NCBI GenBank assembly: GCA_022885665.1 | Contig: JAGQDJ010000054.1 | Coordinates: forward strand, 124,001-188,000 | DNA length: 64,000 bases | Reading direction: 5' to 3' | Origin: Triops longicaudatus | Taxonomy: Eukaryota > Arthropoda > Branchiopoda > Notostraca > Triopsidae | Shown here: positions 14,001 to 27,612 of the stretch, piece by piece | How positions within the stretch are numbered: the stretch's first letter is position 1 | How the letters are laid out: the number at the start of each line of letters is the position of its first letter | Program-made: the position numbers and the translations under genes | Notes under the pieces: generated by a model | Told to the model about the DNA's origin: nothing | Seen by the model: the letters and a program-made list of their open reading frames with translations, nothing else | Databases searched by the model: none

Positions 14001-14277
14001 TGCCACCATAGAGGGTACGACATTTTTTAAGATGACCTTACGGAATATCTTTTGTGTTTTTCAATACATTTCAAATGGCTTTCAGAAAGTAAAGGTGTAA
14101 AATACTACTCATGCTTACCGAAGCGGAAGGATTGGTTACCGCCATGCCGACGCACCTTCGCATCGGCATGGGTACGGACTCGGCCCGTACTACTGACGGC
14201 GAGTATCGCCCACTCCACGGATTGTTTCCACTCGAACTCTGAATCTTGTTACTACTCAGCACTTTATCAGAATACAT
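8049..14277 (-). CDS. acj6: POU class IV homeodomain transcription factor (acj6/Brn-3)
   Basis: Sequence-specific transcription factor acting in the nucleus; in arthropods acj6 specifies sensory and central neurons. Coding exons, in order of translation: 14277-14119, 10832-10602, 9970-9474, 8391-8049. They join in phase to give about 409 residues. Residues 1-53 (MYSDK...SGRYSPS...MRRC) match the arthropod acj6 N-terminus. Residues 54-130 hold a POU-IV-box-like stretch (LFTGLGDGLLGRPESLSAAEI). Residues 131-246 are rich in His, Ser and Thr. The POU-specific domain spans about 247-322 (ELEAFAERFKQRRIKLGVTQ) and is cut by the last intron inside ICR/FES. The homeodomain spans about 342-401, with the recognition-helix motif VWFCNQRQ. 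The start ATG at 14277 follows an in-frame stop. One segment seen in insects between the first two exons (SLLEDASLLCN-like) was not found, so an exon in the 3.3 kb intron may be missing from this model. Confidence 0.93.
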
Positions 14278-17200
14278 GGCTTTTTAATCCACTGCTTGTC
14301 TTGGCCAATTAACTATAATCCTAGCCTGTTCCGTTTTTTTTTTTGCAAGAAATCTAGCCCTTGTTAACTTTCACACCAACATTTCACGCCGCTCATAGAA
14401 ATGCATACAACAAATAACCGTTAAAAACTTGTCAATCCCGCTAGAACACAGGCCAACTCAGCAAGTAGTGAGCAGTAGGCAGTTTGGAAACGTTCACGTC
14501 TTAGCAGCGGATTGAATGGCACATGGATGAGTACTGGCAACTGTGCCGGAGGCCACAATTGTACCAGCAGATAAGTGCTCTGCTACTGTCCAGAAGCCAC
14601 GTGTGTCAGGTAGCCGTCACCCCCATCCGAGAGCACACAACACAGTGTGAAGCTAGACTGATGACGGCTTGGAAATCTAAGGTCAGGTCAGGTGCAATGG
14701 GACTCTGAGCCCCCTCTCTTCCAAATCTGAGGTGGCGGGATAAACAAACATGGCCCCTTTAACATATGTAGCAAACTCTGCAACAGCAGCAGCAGCTAGC
14801 GAGAAGGCGGGGGAATGACTGTACATCCCCTCTCTACCAACGAGGACCTCTCCCCCAGCGCCGACGCGTGACAGCAGCAGGGTGAATTGCAGCAGACAGT
14901 GACGCCGGATCGCTCAAGTTCTAAGCAACCGAGCACTGTTGCTGTACTCCCATAGCCTTCTTATTTCTTCCTCCACTCAAGATTCTTGTCACTTTGGTCT
15001 TCTACTCAAAATTTCTTTCTTGGTTTTGGCAGAAATTCTAAGTGTTGGCAAAATTCGTTTTTTTTTACCTGTTTAAAATAAGGACATGTTTCTGCATGTG
15101 ACTGCGTCAAGTAAGCTCTTCTTACTTTACTTCCTCGAGGTAGCAAGTGGTAATATTTGGGAGAGAATGCATATGTTTCCAAGGCAAAAACGATCGATGA
15201 AAGCCCGGGTTTTCCGTCATTGGTGGGTGCGGAACCATGTCTCGCCTTACTATTGGGCATCTTAAGCACATTATGTCTTCCACACATGACAATGCTTGGG
15301 CAAACAATAGCAGGAGTTAACATTTGTATACAGCGGCATAGGAAGAGAATAAAAAAGCCTCACGTTTTGACACTCTTTTTGATGAGTTATACACTCTTAA
15401 GGGACCAGACCGGACTCTACTGGGACAACTATAGTACCTCTTTTCATACCTACAGAAAAGACACACGTTAAAGCCCGCAAATTGTCACCCCTAAGATTAA
15501 AAGAAACTAGTTTAAAAGTTTAAAAGCTTAAAAGTTAAACTGTTAATTTGTTAAAAGTATTTGTCCGGGTTAGCTTACTTTAGAGAAACGGAAATTATTG
15601 ACATGCCGTGTCTACAAGGTAGAATCCTCCTTACCAGTCCTCTCGTCACGCTGACAGCCCAAAATTTTTTCTGAAGGTAGCTGTCAAATTTTGAATTGCA
15701 AGTTCCAACCCAGCTTTCCGTGTCCTACGTTTTATTGTCTAGCGGGACTCAGGTTTAACAATAACAATCATTGACATTGCATGACTGCTACAGCATATGG
15801 TACGGACAAAGTAGACAAAGTTTGTATTAACTGAGGAGGGGGTGCAAGGCGGCTTTGAAGAGGATGAGGACTTGGTTGAGAGGGGGTGGGGGGTTGAAGG
15901 GGCTGGTTGCAGGGAGAGTATTGTACTGCTTTGCGCTCTATGAATATAGGGGGTGATTCTTTTATTTCTATTTCTGTACACAATAGCACCTTATACCTGT
16001 TTCCCAATCTGGGCTATCAAAAGACTAACTGCTGTAGTACAACAGTTCTGAATGAAAGGAGGGTTTGTAATTCCGGGGCTTAACTTGGGGTACTGAGGGT
16101 GAAACTGCAGGGGAGGGGGTTGCTTTTATCTGATTTAGATACTCGGGGTTGCCTACTTTGTCAATCAATCTTAGACCGTATACCCTCACTCCCCTCTCAT
16201 GTAGGCATAACACTCCATAAAATTCTACTTTGACGGCAACAATTTTCATATGGAATGAGTGACATAGTGGCTAGAAGTATGTAAACAGTATTAATGAGAT
16301 TGGCTAAGTGACCACCAGGTCAGGCTCGTTAACAGCATTTCCTTTATTAGTCCGCACATTCAACAGACCTAGACCGGGCAAAACTTATCTGCAAAGAAAT
16401 CGTGATTTTGCAAATACACTTACAAACGAGAAAAGAAATGGCATCCTTTTAGTAAATGTTATACAGTACAACCTGCTTATTTAAGTAGGCTTGGGACCTT
16501 AATTGTAATTTTAAATGTTATTATTAAATGCCCATTGTTATAATCACTTCCTAGTTTGTAAAACAGGCGTAAACCTATGTTTTAAGGAATCCAAGGAAAT
16601 ATTTTCTTGAAAATGATCTAAGAGATCGTCAAAAATATTTTCCTTATATATCTTGGTAAGGAAGGTCGAACGACACAAAACATATTAAAATTTTGCTGTT
16701 ACACATCTTTAGTGAAAAAGTGGGAAACAATATCTAGGAATTTTCTATACATTCAAAAAGTGACCACGGACCAAATTTTCACCAAGCTATAGTTAAGAAC
16801 AATCACCGACAATCTCTCGTAAATGCTGTACTTCTCTACACTTTTGAAAACTTTCTAATATAACTTTCGTTATTTTTATAATTTACAAAAAAAAATATGT
16901 AGGGTTTCTAAACGGGAGAAATTGGTCTGAAAAAATAACGACGAAGGAAAAAATCGAATCGTGTTTAAAAAAAGTAGCAAAATGTGAGTTAAAAAAAACT
17001 TTTTTTACTGAAACAAAGCTATAGTTTTACTATTTTCGGTATTGCGCTTTGTAAGGTACCTTGGGATTAGTGAGTAACCTTGTTGTGGAATGCTTGTATT
17101 GACTCTTATACGACCTTGTGTATTAGCTTTATCTAGTCTTTTTCCAATGTTCTATTTCACCCCTGTCGTGCTTAGGTATATCACACTTGCTTTCACACTT

Positions 17201-20200
17201 TGTTAATGGAGTTACTCGTAGTTGAGTCATCGTTCGGTATTCTCCAGTTTACATTAAATTATTTAGAATGTTCTCTGATCCTTCGGAGTTCGTTGGTCTG
17301 ACAAATTTTCTGTCACAATGTTAGCGGATATTCAATAATTTTGGTAATTTAAGCCTTTGCTCGTAAATGATTTTCATTCAGAGTTACGCCAAAAGTAAAA
17401 ATCCTGAAAAATATTAATAATTTTAAAATTGTGTGAAAGTGGGATGGAAAAGGAAAATCGGTACGATCGAGAAAGATACTAAGAAAGGAGTGCACAGAAT
17501 ATGGTTTGCACAGTTTTATGAACCAGTGAGTTTTCCACCGAAAGCTTGCACATGTGAGCTCTGCGCTACACTATAAATGAGCATCATATTGGGAATTCCC
17601 ATGAGTTTTAAAAGGGAAATGCCGGACTTCATGCAAGGGGGGGCGCGTCGGAGGCTACGAGCGCCTAATGATTTTAGGTGAACGACCCCTTAGTGGAAAA
17701 CAAAAAGCCCAGCTGAGTGCCCATAAAAGTGAAAACAAAAAAAGAAAGAAAGAAAAAAGAATAAGAACAAAAAAGTTCACACACCTGACCAAATTCGGAT
17801 CAGCGTTAATGAACCAAGGGTGGATGGTAGTGGATACTTAAAGTGCGTGATTACAGGGCCTAGTATCACCTACCAATCTACACTTCCCGTGTTAACACCT
17901 TGGACACGTGTCACCTCTCTACAACGCTTATCCGCACCACCCTCCCGCCACGTGCCGCTCCCAACATTTCCCGCCAAAAAGAAACTCGATGTCTTTGTTA
18001 ACCGAATTTTGGCACTGTTTCGCCCAGTGCCGCTTCCCCTTTGACAAACTTTCACTGAAAAAATTACAGTGTGTTTCACCAGCAGCAAACACTACTTGTA
18101 GCAAATTGTTCTGCGATAGCGGCTTCATTCACCCTCTCTCCCCCTTCAGGTTTTGAGTGTATACATAACCATAGAGCTGCTGTTACGCTCGTTTGGCCCC
18201 CTTGCGGACACCCACCCTCCAAACCCTTCTTCTCCCCCCAAAAGCATCCTACCTAGATAATTCAATCAAGTGAACCATAAATCTTAGCTACCCTTGACGC
18301 ACCTCCACCCTTGCTATCGTTTTCTCCTGCCTTTTACGGTCAATGTTGCGTTTACGTTCGTTCCTCAGTGGTGTTTCCGGGCGGAGGATGAATCTTGTGT
18401 GGTGTTGCTCTTGTTTCTCATCTTCAATCCAAAGGGGAAATCATAGCTGTTCTTCATCCTGCTCCCTGAGTTGGGCTCACTCGCCCTTTTCTCTCTGTAT
18501 CATCTTTCTTGTGTTCTGCTATGACGAGCAGATTGCTGTAGGATAAATTACCCGTTCCTAAAATCCTGACTGATGTTGGATGACTTTCTGACGCCCCGAG
18601 TTATACATTGCCCCCATCCATCCACCGTTCAGCCCCCTCAAAAGGCTTGCTTTCTCGGCTCCCAAATTATAATTGGCTGTTTATTGGCCACAGACGCACA
18701 ACAACCTCCCCAAGCCGAACGTGACCACTTGCAGGTACAGTAGACAAATGTTGAACACTGTTCCGGGAGGGCGTCTTATGATGGATAGGCTCCATCGCTT
18801 TGATGGTCTCTACCTGTCCAAATGTCAGGTTTCTCTCTCTTATCTATTTATTTCCCGGAGCATGAACACAAAGTTCCGCTCAGTCTTTTCGGGACATTAC
18901 TGCACACACTGCACAGATAACGTACCTACTGTACAGTACGATTCAGTGCCTCAGTTTCTATAAAGGAAAATTACCCCACTTACCATGAGCTACAGAAAAG
19001 GAACAAAACTTGCTAAAGGAAAAGGTTACCTTCTAACTTATTCAATCTTTTCCTATAGGGCCACCGATAGTTTGCGTGTCGCACAAAACCCCAAAGCCAA
19101 ATTTACAGCCAGGAGAGCACAATCGCGAAGGGTTTGGTACTCGTACAAATCCCTGGCGTGCGCTTTCATAGTTACCATACCAAACTGTACTGTAATGCAC
19201 CAGAGCTTAACACAAACGCTTCAAAATATTCTTTCGTATATTTTTTTCAAATCTCAAAACCATGCTGGCGTTTTGTTTCACGTTTTGATCATGGCACATT
19301 CAAATCTACTTCGTTTTACAGAGAAAATGAAAGAATTCTGCATTTGATAAGCTCCTGTTGAATATTACTGAGTATTGCTGAATATTACTTAATGCTCAGC
19401 AATGTATATATTAGTTAATTTGTGCTTATAAGTGAATGTATAGATTAATTACACGACAATCGTCATAGTTCGCAATACAAGACTGTGTGCCTTTATGCTA
19501 AATCCCATTTCATTCACCCTTCTCCCCTGTCCTCCCCACAATAAACGGCCCGGAAAAGGATTAATTTATTTGGGTAGAGCTCAGTGTGGCAGTTTCCTTC
19601 GCCGTCCGCCAATACAAAAGTGTACACTTTCGTGGTAAAAGGTACAGTCGTTGTACTTTTTTCCAGGTTCAGCTTTTCCTTCCATACTCTTGAGGTCTCG
19701 CGTTTGTTTCATTTCGTGCAGTTTCCCGAAAAGGGACCCAGTCGGTTGACAGGACCACGGCTGCTTTCGCTCTCTTCTACTGACAGTCCCCAGGAGGACA
19801 GCCAGATTTTCTTATAAAAGTTTAAGTACCATAATGCACACACATAGACGAAGAGACCGAAATGCTCGCTCCTTTTAATCGAAATCATTGTACTCCAGTA
19901 ACTTCCCAGCGTCAAGGAAAACAATAAAGAACAACAAAGCTAATATGTCATCATTAAAAGAAATACAGAAAATATCTAATACTTTAAAGAAAAATACACT
20001 AAAATAAAGTCCTGCTTACGAAATATTATGCAAGAAATTTGAAAAACGAAAATACGAAAAATAAAACATCGTCAAGACTAGGTGTTTACTAAAGTTAGAA
20101 GAAGGCTAATTGAAAACAACGAGCATTTATGCTGGGAAACAATAAAAATTGACTTCTTTTACATTTATTAAATATTAAAAAAAACTACTTTATCGATCTC

Positions 20201-23200
20201 GGTAAGATTTCTACGGTAAGTTTGTTCTTTAATCCACGAAACAGGGTTGGAAAAATCTGGACTACAAGTAAGGGGGAAAAAACGAACGAGAGAAGTGTAA
20301 GTGCCCGGAACGGTGCAAAATCCTGGAAAAGCCGAAAAGAATCAAAGAGACAAAAGAGGAAGTATAGAGACTGACCACAAAAGAGACCCACTCTGTGGAC
20401 GTTTCATGATGACCCACGCTAGGTCATGATCTATGCAAGAAGCTGATGGGGAGGGGACGGACGGGTGGTCCTCGTATGGTACTCTACTTGTCCCTCTTGA
20501 CCCACCGCCTCCACGTTAAAGGGAGTATACAACTCAGAAGTCCGGATTTGGGGAACTGGCTCTACTATTACACACCCAGGTAGGAATACGACAATGAATT
20601 TTGAAAAAGGGGGGCCTGCACGACAGGAACAGAGCGAGACACCGTCCTGTGTATGTGTGTCAGTGTGTGTGGATGTGAGGATGTTAGATTCTGCAGCCGG
20701 CTGACATTTCATGGTGGAAGCTTCTACAGGCAACCTGATCTAAAATAGTTGGAGGTCCATGGGGAGGAGGGAGTCCACCCACTTTCACCCACCTACCACA
20801 AGGTAAAGGCGAAAACGCGGATAAACTCCTCGGCTTTCCCAAAGAGCACGCAAGCCCCTGAATTTTCCTCATGCAAAACTTTAAAGCCCCGAGTTACGGT
20901 TCTGTGAGTTTCTTATGCCAAAGATATCAATAAAAGCGGTCGCTCATAATATGCCTCAAACGAACGCGACCTCCATTCATCTTCCAGGAGTTCTAATCAT
21001 GAGAACTTGATCAAATTTTGAGCAATCTGAGGTTGGGAATCGAAACTTGTTGACACAGCCACGACAAAGACTTGCTATTTTTTCGACAAAAATTATGAAA
21101 GCCAAGGGTGGTTTGAGATTGTTTTTAAAATATAAAATAACAACTAGCATTCAATTTAGAAAATTATTAAGACTTAATCGAATCACGCCACCAAAAGAAA
21201 AAAAATATAGTCCTATGAACCAATTTTAACATCACTGAGCTTTCGATCCACTTTTCTTCGAAGTATTTTCGGATTGTTCGACGAAACAAAATTCGTAACA
21301 TAAATGTTTTCCGCATATTATATTAAAATGTTTTTACATCGGACAATCGATGTCGTTCGTTTTAAAATTTTTAAATTCAACAAAATTCAATAAAAAAGTT
21401 TTGTAATAAGACTTTCGGTCAGCTTATTTTGTGAGCTACAATAAATCAAACAAATTTGGAAAAATGTTTTCAGACAGTTTAAACTACTATAAGGATTAAA
21501 AAATACTCAATAACACAACAAGCAGTTCATTACATAAATCTTTATTGAACTAATGTTACACAAACGCAGGTTTTTAATAAAAATAATCGGTCCCAATTTG
21601 GAGTATTAGCCCCAATTTCGTAATTAATTTCAAAATTTTACATCTTCAATTTAAAAAAAGCGCATTGGTTTGTTGCTAGGAATAGGGCAACTAAAGCCCT
21701 TTATTCTTTTGAAAATCTCGTCCGAAAAGTTGGAATGTTTCAATTAAGTAGGTATTAGAATCGAAATGTTTATTTTTGGCAACATTACACACCATTGAGT
21801 TTATGAAATACTTGCAATGCATACTTCTAGATTACATTGAATGCTTCCCTTTCCACTGGCGGCAAACGGCGTAATTCTTAGATAGGCAGAAAAAATAGCT
21901 ATGCAAATTAACTACAGCATCATCGCATACTTATGTGTAACAAAGCGACTCACAGTGTACTTTACGCTCAATTGCAAGCCCTTTAATCCCGCCTCATTCG
22001 CATCCCTCCATAATTTCGACAAGACTTTCTTTTCGAATGGGCTTTCTATTGCCACTCTAGAAAAATTACTACGTGCATAGACAAAAGCAACGGCTAAAGA
22101 CAATGGCTAAAACAATACTAGAAGCTTACTGGAAACTATACTACTTACAAGTTAACGAAAAACAAGTGTTACCATTTTATATACAAACACGTACTGTACA
22201 TACTGTTTACTATTCATTACTAATACCTGTTATTTTCACGTTTTTCCGGATTTATTCAGATGTTAGACTATCAGCGAAAGCCAAAGGCCTGCGCAAGGGA
22301 AGCCAGATAAAAGGGTAGTAGGGCTGGGTGTACTATTGAGTACTTCACAAAATTTAGTGAGTTGAGGCTTATAAGGAAAGTCACTGGTAAGTGTGTTTTC
22401 GGTTAACTTAGGCCTAAGTCGATTTGGTCGCCAAACTAGGCAGTTATTCTTGTCGTTAGGGTGAGTTATTCCACCTGGAATTCATTGGTCATTAGCGGAT
22501 AAAGGAACTGAAAGGGGAGGGAGAGAAAGGGGGAGAAGAAAGTGGGGACACAAGGCTAGACCAAGGGAAAAGACAGATAAGCAATGACAGGTAATGAGTC
22601 CGGCAGTTCCCCTTATTGTGTGCACAATGCCACTACTGTCCGACACCCTAGGGAGCCGACAGGTGCATTCGCCGTCTTTGTACATACAGACATGCACAAC
22701 ATATTCCCGCACCGTATGCGAAACAGGGTATAAGGACGCTAAAAATGATGAGCCAAAAAGAAAACCGCAGGTAGCAATGTCATTTTTTTTCTAGCGAAAG
22801 ATAATCACGGCCTTTAGACAGCCAGTTGTTACCGCTGTGTTTTAAAACCGTCAGTGTCTGTAATTAGTAACTACTTTTTATAACTAAGAGTCGGCGAAGC
22901 CTCTTCAAAGCCAGTAATAGACTGAACGTTTTTGTAGCACAACATAAGTGCAACAGTTTAAATTGGACAATAATCTTTTAAAAAGCAAAATTTACGCTCG
23001 GGTGCACTCGTGATATGTAAAACAGAAGTGCTCTGTTGTTCCCACCAGGAGTAATCAGGGGGGTAGTAAGTTGTAAACTGACGGTTTAAGTTTGCGATTA
23101 AACAGAAGCTTCAAATTAGTCAGCATTTGCCGACTCAAGAGACTTTTATGTGTTTATTATGGAGGGCAAGACCTGACGGGAGATAGAAAAATCTGCTAGT

Positions 23201-23626
23201 ACGGAAGATAGGAAAATGTAACTTTTCTGAGAATACATAAAATGAAATAGAGCACGAAATATAATTTTAGTTACTAACGAGAAGAGTTGAAGGGTTACAG
23301 TTGCAGAGGGAAAGTCCCAGGTTACGTGGGTAGAAATTATGTCACCGATGGTCAGAAATACTTCGGTTGCCAAGCAACCACGGTACTTGAACATGACCAA
23401 GTAAAATTGCGCAATCGTCGGTTGTCCCCATTTCGCGGAATACTTTTAAGACCACATAGCATCCGTAAGGGGTAGAAAAAAATATAGGAACTACTTTCGG
23501 CGTCACCGTTGATGTTAGAAACACTTAGAAACTAAAATTTACTTGCTCCTGTGCCTTTCGCACCAGGCTTAATAAGAAGCAATTGCTTCCAACTCTAATA
23601 TATTAAAAACGATATTCAAAAGTTGT
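14278..23626. other. Gene-poor region upstream of acj6
   Basis: No supported coding exon. A locally GC-richer stretch at about 14500-14950, with CAG runs, lies just upstream of the acj6 start codon and is the natural place for its promoter or 5' untranslated region. A second GC-richer block lies at about 17850-18800. A TG-rich patch lies near 20645-20680. Given the size and the neighbouring neuronal regulator, part of this is probably cis-regulatory, but nothing in the sequence alone proves it. Confidence 0.4.
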
Positions 23627-24595
23627 ATGGAAGATCGTCACTTTTTGGACATAAGCTCCACAAAGATGCCGGAGCCATCTGTTAGAAATATTTTATCTGT
23701 GATCCAAGAGGAACTGTTTCAGCGGAACACTAGGTGGCAAATGCTGTATAAACTTATGAATGTAACAGATTTTCCGCGCAATATTTCGATTTTTGTTTTA
23801 AATCTGCGGGATAGGTTAGTTCTTCTATCGGTTATACAGTAAGTATTACTTTCGCATCTACTCCAAAAAGTATTCGATACAGCGTCTACATGTCCGCCGA
23901 TTCGCCTAATCAGTCATTAGAAGAGAGGGCAAATCAAGATACATTAGGAATGTTTTTAAGTTTTATCGTATTGTTGGAACGAAACCAGAGTCCACAGTTA
24001 TAACCTGTAGGTTTTCAAAATGTCATAGCTATCCAATAACCTACTATGAGATTCGAAAAAGTAAGAGTACATTATTAAGACTAGATATAATTTACGTTCG
24101 CCGGGTTTGTTTCAGTGTTGTCAGGTGGCGTAAATTTCGATTACCATTTTTATTTATTTGAAAAATCGGCGTTGGATTTAAGGTAAGAAAAAAATCTTCT
24201 TCAGTAGATATTAGAGTTTGTTAACTGCATTACCTGCGTAAAAATAACTTCCAACACCATATTGTTCTCTCAATCAAGAGATGTTTGATTGAAAGGTAGA
24301 AAATATGCTTACATTATATAAGCTCACGCATGTAAGCTACATAACTTGTAATGAAGGCGATTTCAAAACCCGCTGCAAATTTCATATACTTCAATTTTCT
24401 TGAGTGCGGTCCAAATTGGCTTTTTTAAAAAGTGATGTAAATAATTTAAAATAAACATAAAACAAATTTACCCTTGAAGGAGGCATGGATATCGAGAGAA
24501 CCACTGTAGAAAGTGTTATAAGTTTATTTTCTTCCAGGTACATAAAGAAACTCGAACTATTACGGAGATCAATACAGCATATTTACACAGCATAA
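23627..24595 (+). CDS. Possible two-exon gene for a small protein, function unknown
   Basis: An ATG frame of 212 nt (23627-23838) ends exactly at a strong donor (CA|GTAAGTATT). A polypyrimidine acceptor at 24531-24537 (TTTTCTTCCAG) opens a frame in matching phase that stops at 24595. The joined product would be about 89 residues, begins MEDRHFLDISS and ends YIKKLELLRRSIQHIYTA. The composition looks helical and charged. I recognise no family. The only evidence is frame length, donor quality and phase agreement, so this may be chance. The proposed intron is 699 nt, longer than most in this window. Confidence 0.22.
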
Positions 24596-25394
24596 ATACA
24601 GCACATTTATGAGAAAGGGTGTTCAATAATCACTTCCGTAAAAGCAATTGGAAAGCAAACTACCGAAGTTATCGCATTGACCACCGCACAGGTTTAACTC
24701 ACACTGATAAATGATGAATGTATCCAAAGAGCTTAGAATTGCAATCTGAGTAAGTGCCATTGTGATATGGCAGAGAACAATGCATGGATTTCTTTTACCC
24801 ACATTTACACTGTAGCCCATATTTAAACCTCCGGCTCTAAACTGATTACTTCTCTTTCTCTTTTCTACTCTTCTCTACTGGTTTAAATGGCTTTGAGCGC
24901 AGTGTTCTTGCCTTGTCAAAATAATAACATTTATTGGAGGATACTCGTTCAGACCTGGTTGGGCGGACCTGTGTTGCACTTAATGATCCTCCTCCGTTAG
25001 TATTAGTACAACAAAACGGGGTAATTTCAAAAGAAAAGGAGCCTTTTATTTTATTTTTTCTTTTATATTTCGGCTAATTGTAAAGTAAAAGCAAAACAAG
25101 AAGTTTCGTGTCGGCAAATTGCTCTACAGAACGACGCAAATCTTCAATTTTCGACTTCACTGTAAAATTCCGGGACCATTGTATTTTCAAAATTGGTGTT
25201 CAAAGTTACCCCAAGATGCATATAACTTTGAACGCGAACACGAAAGTGCTCAACAAAATTCAGGAATAGTATTTTGGTGGAAAATTCTTATTCGCATCGT
25301 TTATGTGAATTAGTTGAACACGTTAATTATTTTCTTTGAACAAAATGCTTCAGTTGCTAATGAAAAGAGATTAACATAAAAAGAGGTACTTACG

Positions 25395-25543
25395 CTCAAG
25401 GTCGTATTTAAGAGGGTGGGATTTACCTCCCCTCCTTAACGAATGCTTCCTTTATTATAAGGAAGAAAGGGAAACACCGAATGTCTGAAAAAATTGCATA
25501 TGGCAACCCCCCACACCGAACCAAAATCATGGTTACGGCCCTG
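25395..25543 (-). mobile_element. MITE-like repeat family R1, copy b (inverted)
   Basis: On the minus strand this begins CAGGGCCGTAACCATGATTT and continues TGGTTCGG then a G-rich run, matching the 5' part of the copies at 1878 and 27441. The distal half is diverged and its left border is approximate. Confidence 0.45.
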
Positions 25544-26957
25544 CCTACGCTTTAAACTTAATATCTTTACACGTCCGCACCTCGTTGCACTCATTACGGT
25601 TTGGACTACTGCTATACTCTTGTCTGTCCACATTTTTTAACGTTGAAAGAGGGAAGGGGAGGGGGAGTTGAGTTTTCATGCGTTTTTCTTCGCAGCTCAA
25701 GTCCTCCATAACCCCTCTTTTGGTAGTGAAAATCCGAAAAATCTTAAAGTGTGCCAGAAATAGTCTTTTACATTCAACTGTTTGCTACCAAACACAAACT
25801 TGGTTTCGGTGTCCTAAGAAAGCCTATTAGTCACCGAATTTGGCGCCCTTTATTTATTGCTTCGAGTTGCGTAGCTGGGGAGCAGTAGATTGCCTACAGT
25901 TTCCTACAAAAAATTCAGTGTTAAATCATGTGTTCGGAATTACCCCGTTGTAATTTAGGCTATAAAGAGCAAACAAACGAATAGTGAACTTGGAGAAAAC
26001 GGAACACCAGTAGCAAAGTTCAGTCACACTTTCTAGTAAATCTATTACAAGAGTATCAAGGTTTTAAATGTAACCTTTATCCTGTGCCTACTAACTTATC
26101 AGGAAAACCGTCCTAGTAGACTTCTAACGTTTGACCTGTCTTATTTTGTTCACCCCTACAATTTACCCTTCATCATCTTGACAGAAAAGCTGCAGACTGT
26201 GTCGTATTGTCGCAAAAAAGGGATGTAAAGACTAGAGGAAAGGACATAAGGCAGAATTGGGACTATATTGTGCTTCTTTAAGTGTAACTGTTTGAGATGT
26301 TTTACTCCGTAATATATGAGGGCATTTTTAGTGTGCACTTTTAAAATTAACTACTTGGGTCTGAAAAGAAGCTATTCCTGAAGCAGTTTCAAAAGTGACC
26401 TGAAAATATTCCGCGTAAGTGAAAACAAAACACGGCGAATGTTTTAATTCTGTACCTTTCATGGCGTTCTTGGGCTCTACACACTAACGTTCTTGGGCTC
26501 TACAACTAGTTATTTTCGCGTTCGTAATAAGTGACTGTCAGTGGATGTGGTCAGACTCTTTTTTCATTGTTGCGGTTCTTTAAGGGCCGAAACCTCAGAT
26601 CTCAGGACGAGTTCTGAACTTCGAGTAACTAACGCCGAAATTTTTTCTTAGGACGTTTTTCGTTTCAAAAACAAAAGAATGTGGGTGTATTGGGACTTTT
26701 TTAACAGCTTGTAGTAGTACGACTGTTGGACCTTTGTGAGAAAAATTTCCACTAGTCGGAAGTAAACGCTTCATATTTAACGTAAAAATTCATTGTACCG
26801 CTGTTAAAAAATGCCGACGTTGTTAACAAGATTGGGAGTTTCCATGAACGGGAGTGAGAAAATCGGTGTTGGATGGAAAAACTGCGTAACAAATTATCTT
26901 CTCCTGTTAACTGTACGGTACTGAAAAAAAAAGGATTACATAGCAAGCCACAGAACT

Positions 26958-27116
26958 CTAATCATACCTCTCGAGGATGATTAACCTTTACTAGGCGCAG
27001 GAGATCCATTATTTACACTGCATAATTTAAATTTTGCAGCTTTTCGTCTTGTAACCGATTGGTTGAAACTATTCACCACTTAATCGAGGTCAATCAGTCT
27101 CAACGGGTTTAATTAG
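26958..27116 (+). mobile_element. Inverted-repeat element family R4, copy a
   Basis: Starts CTAATCATACCTCTCGAGG and ends in TCAATCAGTCTCAACGGG then TTTAATTAG. The start and the complement of the end resemble each other, and both match the ends of the copy at 45554-45775. The flanking left sequence (TTACATAGCA.GCCACA) is also shared, so homology extends about 25 bp outside. This copy is shorter than the one at 45.5 kb. Confidence 0.55.
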
Positions 27117-27264
27117 ACCTCTTTGTTTTACTATGTAATTTTTTTATGAGTACACTATAACTTGAAGAAAAAGGACCTTTTTATCCACATCACCGCCGAA
27201 TAGCTTATATACACAAGAAAACGATCGCATGTCATACAATTATGTACAGTAATTTCTATACCAA

Positions 27265-27311
27265 ATGGACACAACAAAGCTCCTACACCTAACGCCACGG
27301 CAGTTGCGCGA

Positions 27312-27364
<53 letters not shown>
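27265..27364. repeat. R3 repeat segment followed by a 50-nt poly-T run
   Basis: A segment of about 50 bp ending GGCAGTTGCGCGAGT matches 47702-47753. It is followed directly by an uninterrupted run of 50 T (27315-27364). On the opposite strand this is a long poly-A, as left by a retroposed sequence, or a mononucleotide expansion. Assembly length of such a run is unreliable. Confidence 0.55.
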
Positions 27365-27366
<2 letters not shown>

Positions 27367-27440
27367 AGTAACGTGCTGTTATCGTACGGCGCTTTATTGG
27401 GCCGTTTTTATGGAACGTACAGTGTAGCCTACATGACAAT

Positions 27441-27612
27441 CAGGGCCGTACCCAGCATTTTAGTTCGGAGGGAGCGGGAAATTTGTTTCAGGGGGTGGGG
27501 TCCCACATGCAATTTTTTGCACTTTGTAGTCCTCTACACTTACTATGATAAAGTTAACATTTCGGTGTGGGGGTGTTAAATTTCATTGACTCCACGCCCC
27601 TGGGTACAGGGG
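27441..27612 (+). mobile_element. MITE-like repeat family R1, copy c
   Basis: Left end CAGGGCCGTACCCAG and right end CTGGGTACAGGGG are near-complementary, giving a terminal inverted repeat of about 13-15 bp. The interior shares ATAAAGTTAACAT and a GTGTGGGGGTGTT run with copy a at 1878-2051. No open frame of note. This copy sets the family borders best. Confidence 0.65.

Noticed and set aside
27265..27579. Long frame with a run of Phe or Lys codons
   Set aside because: An artefact of the 50-nt poly-T run.
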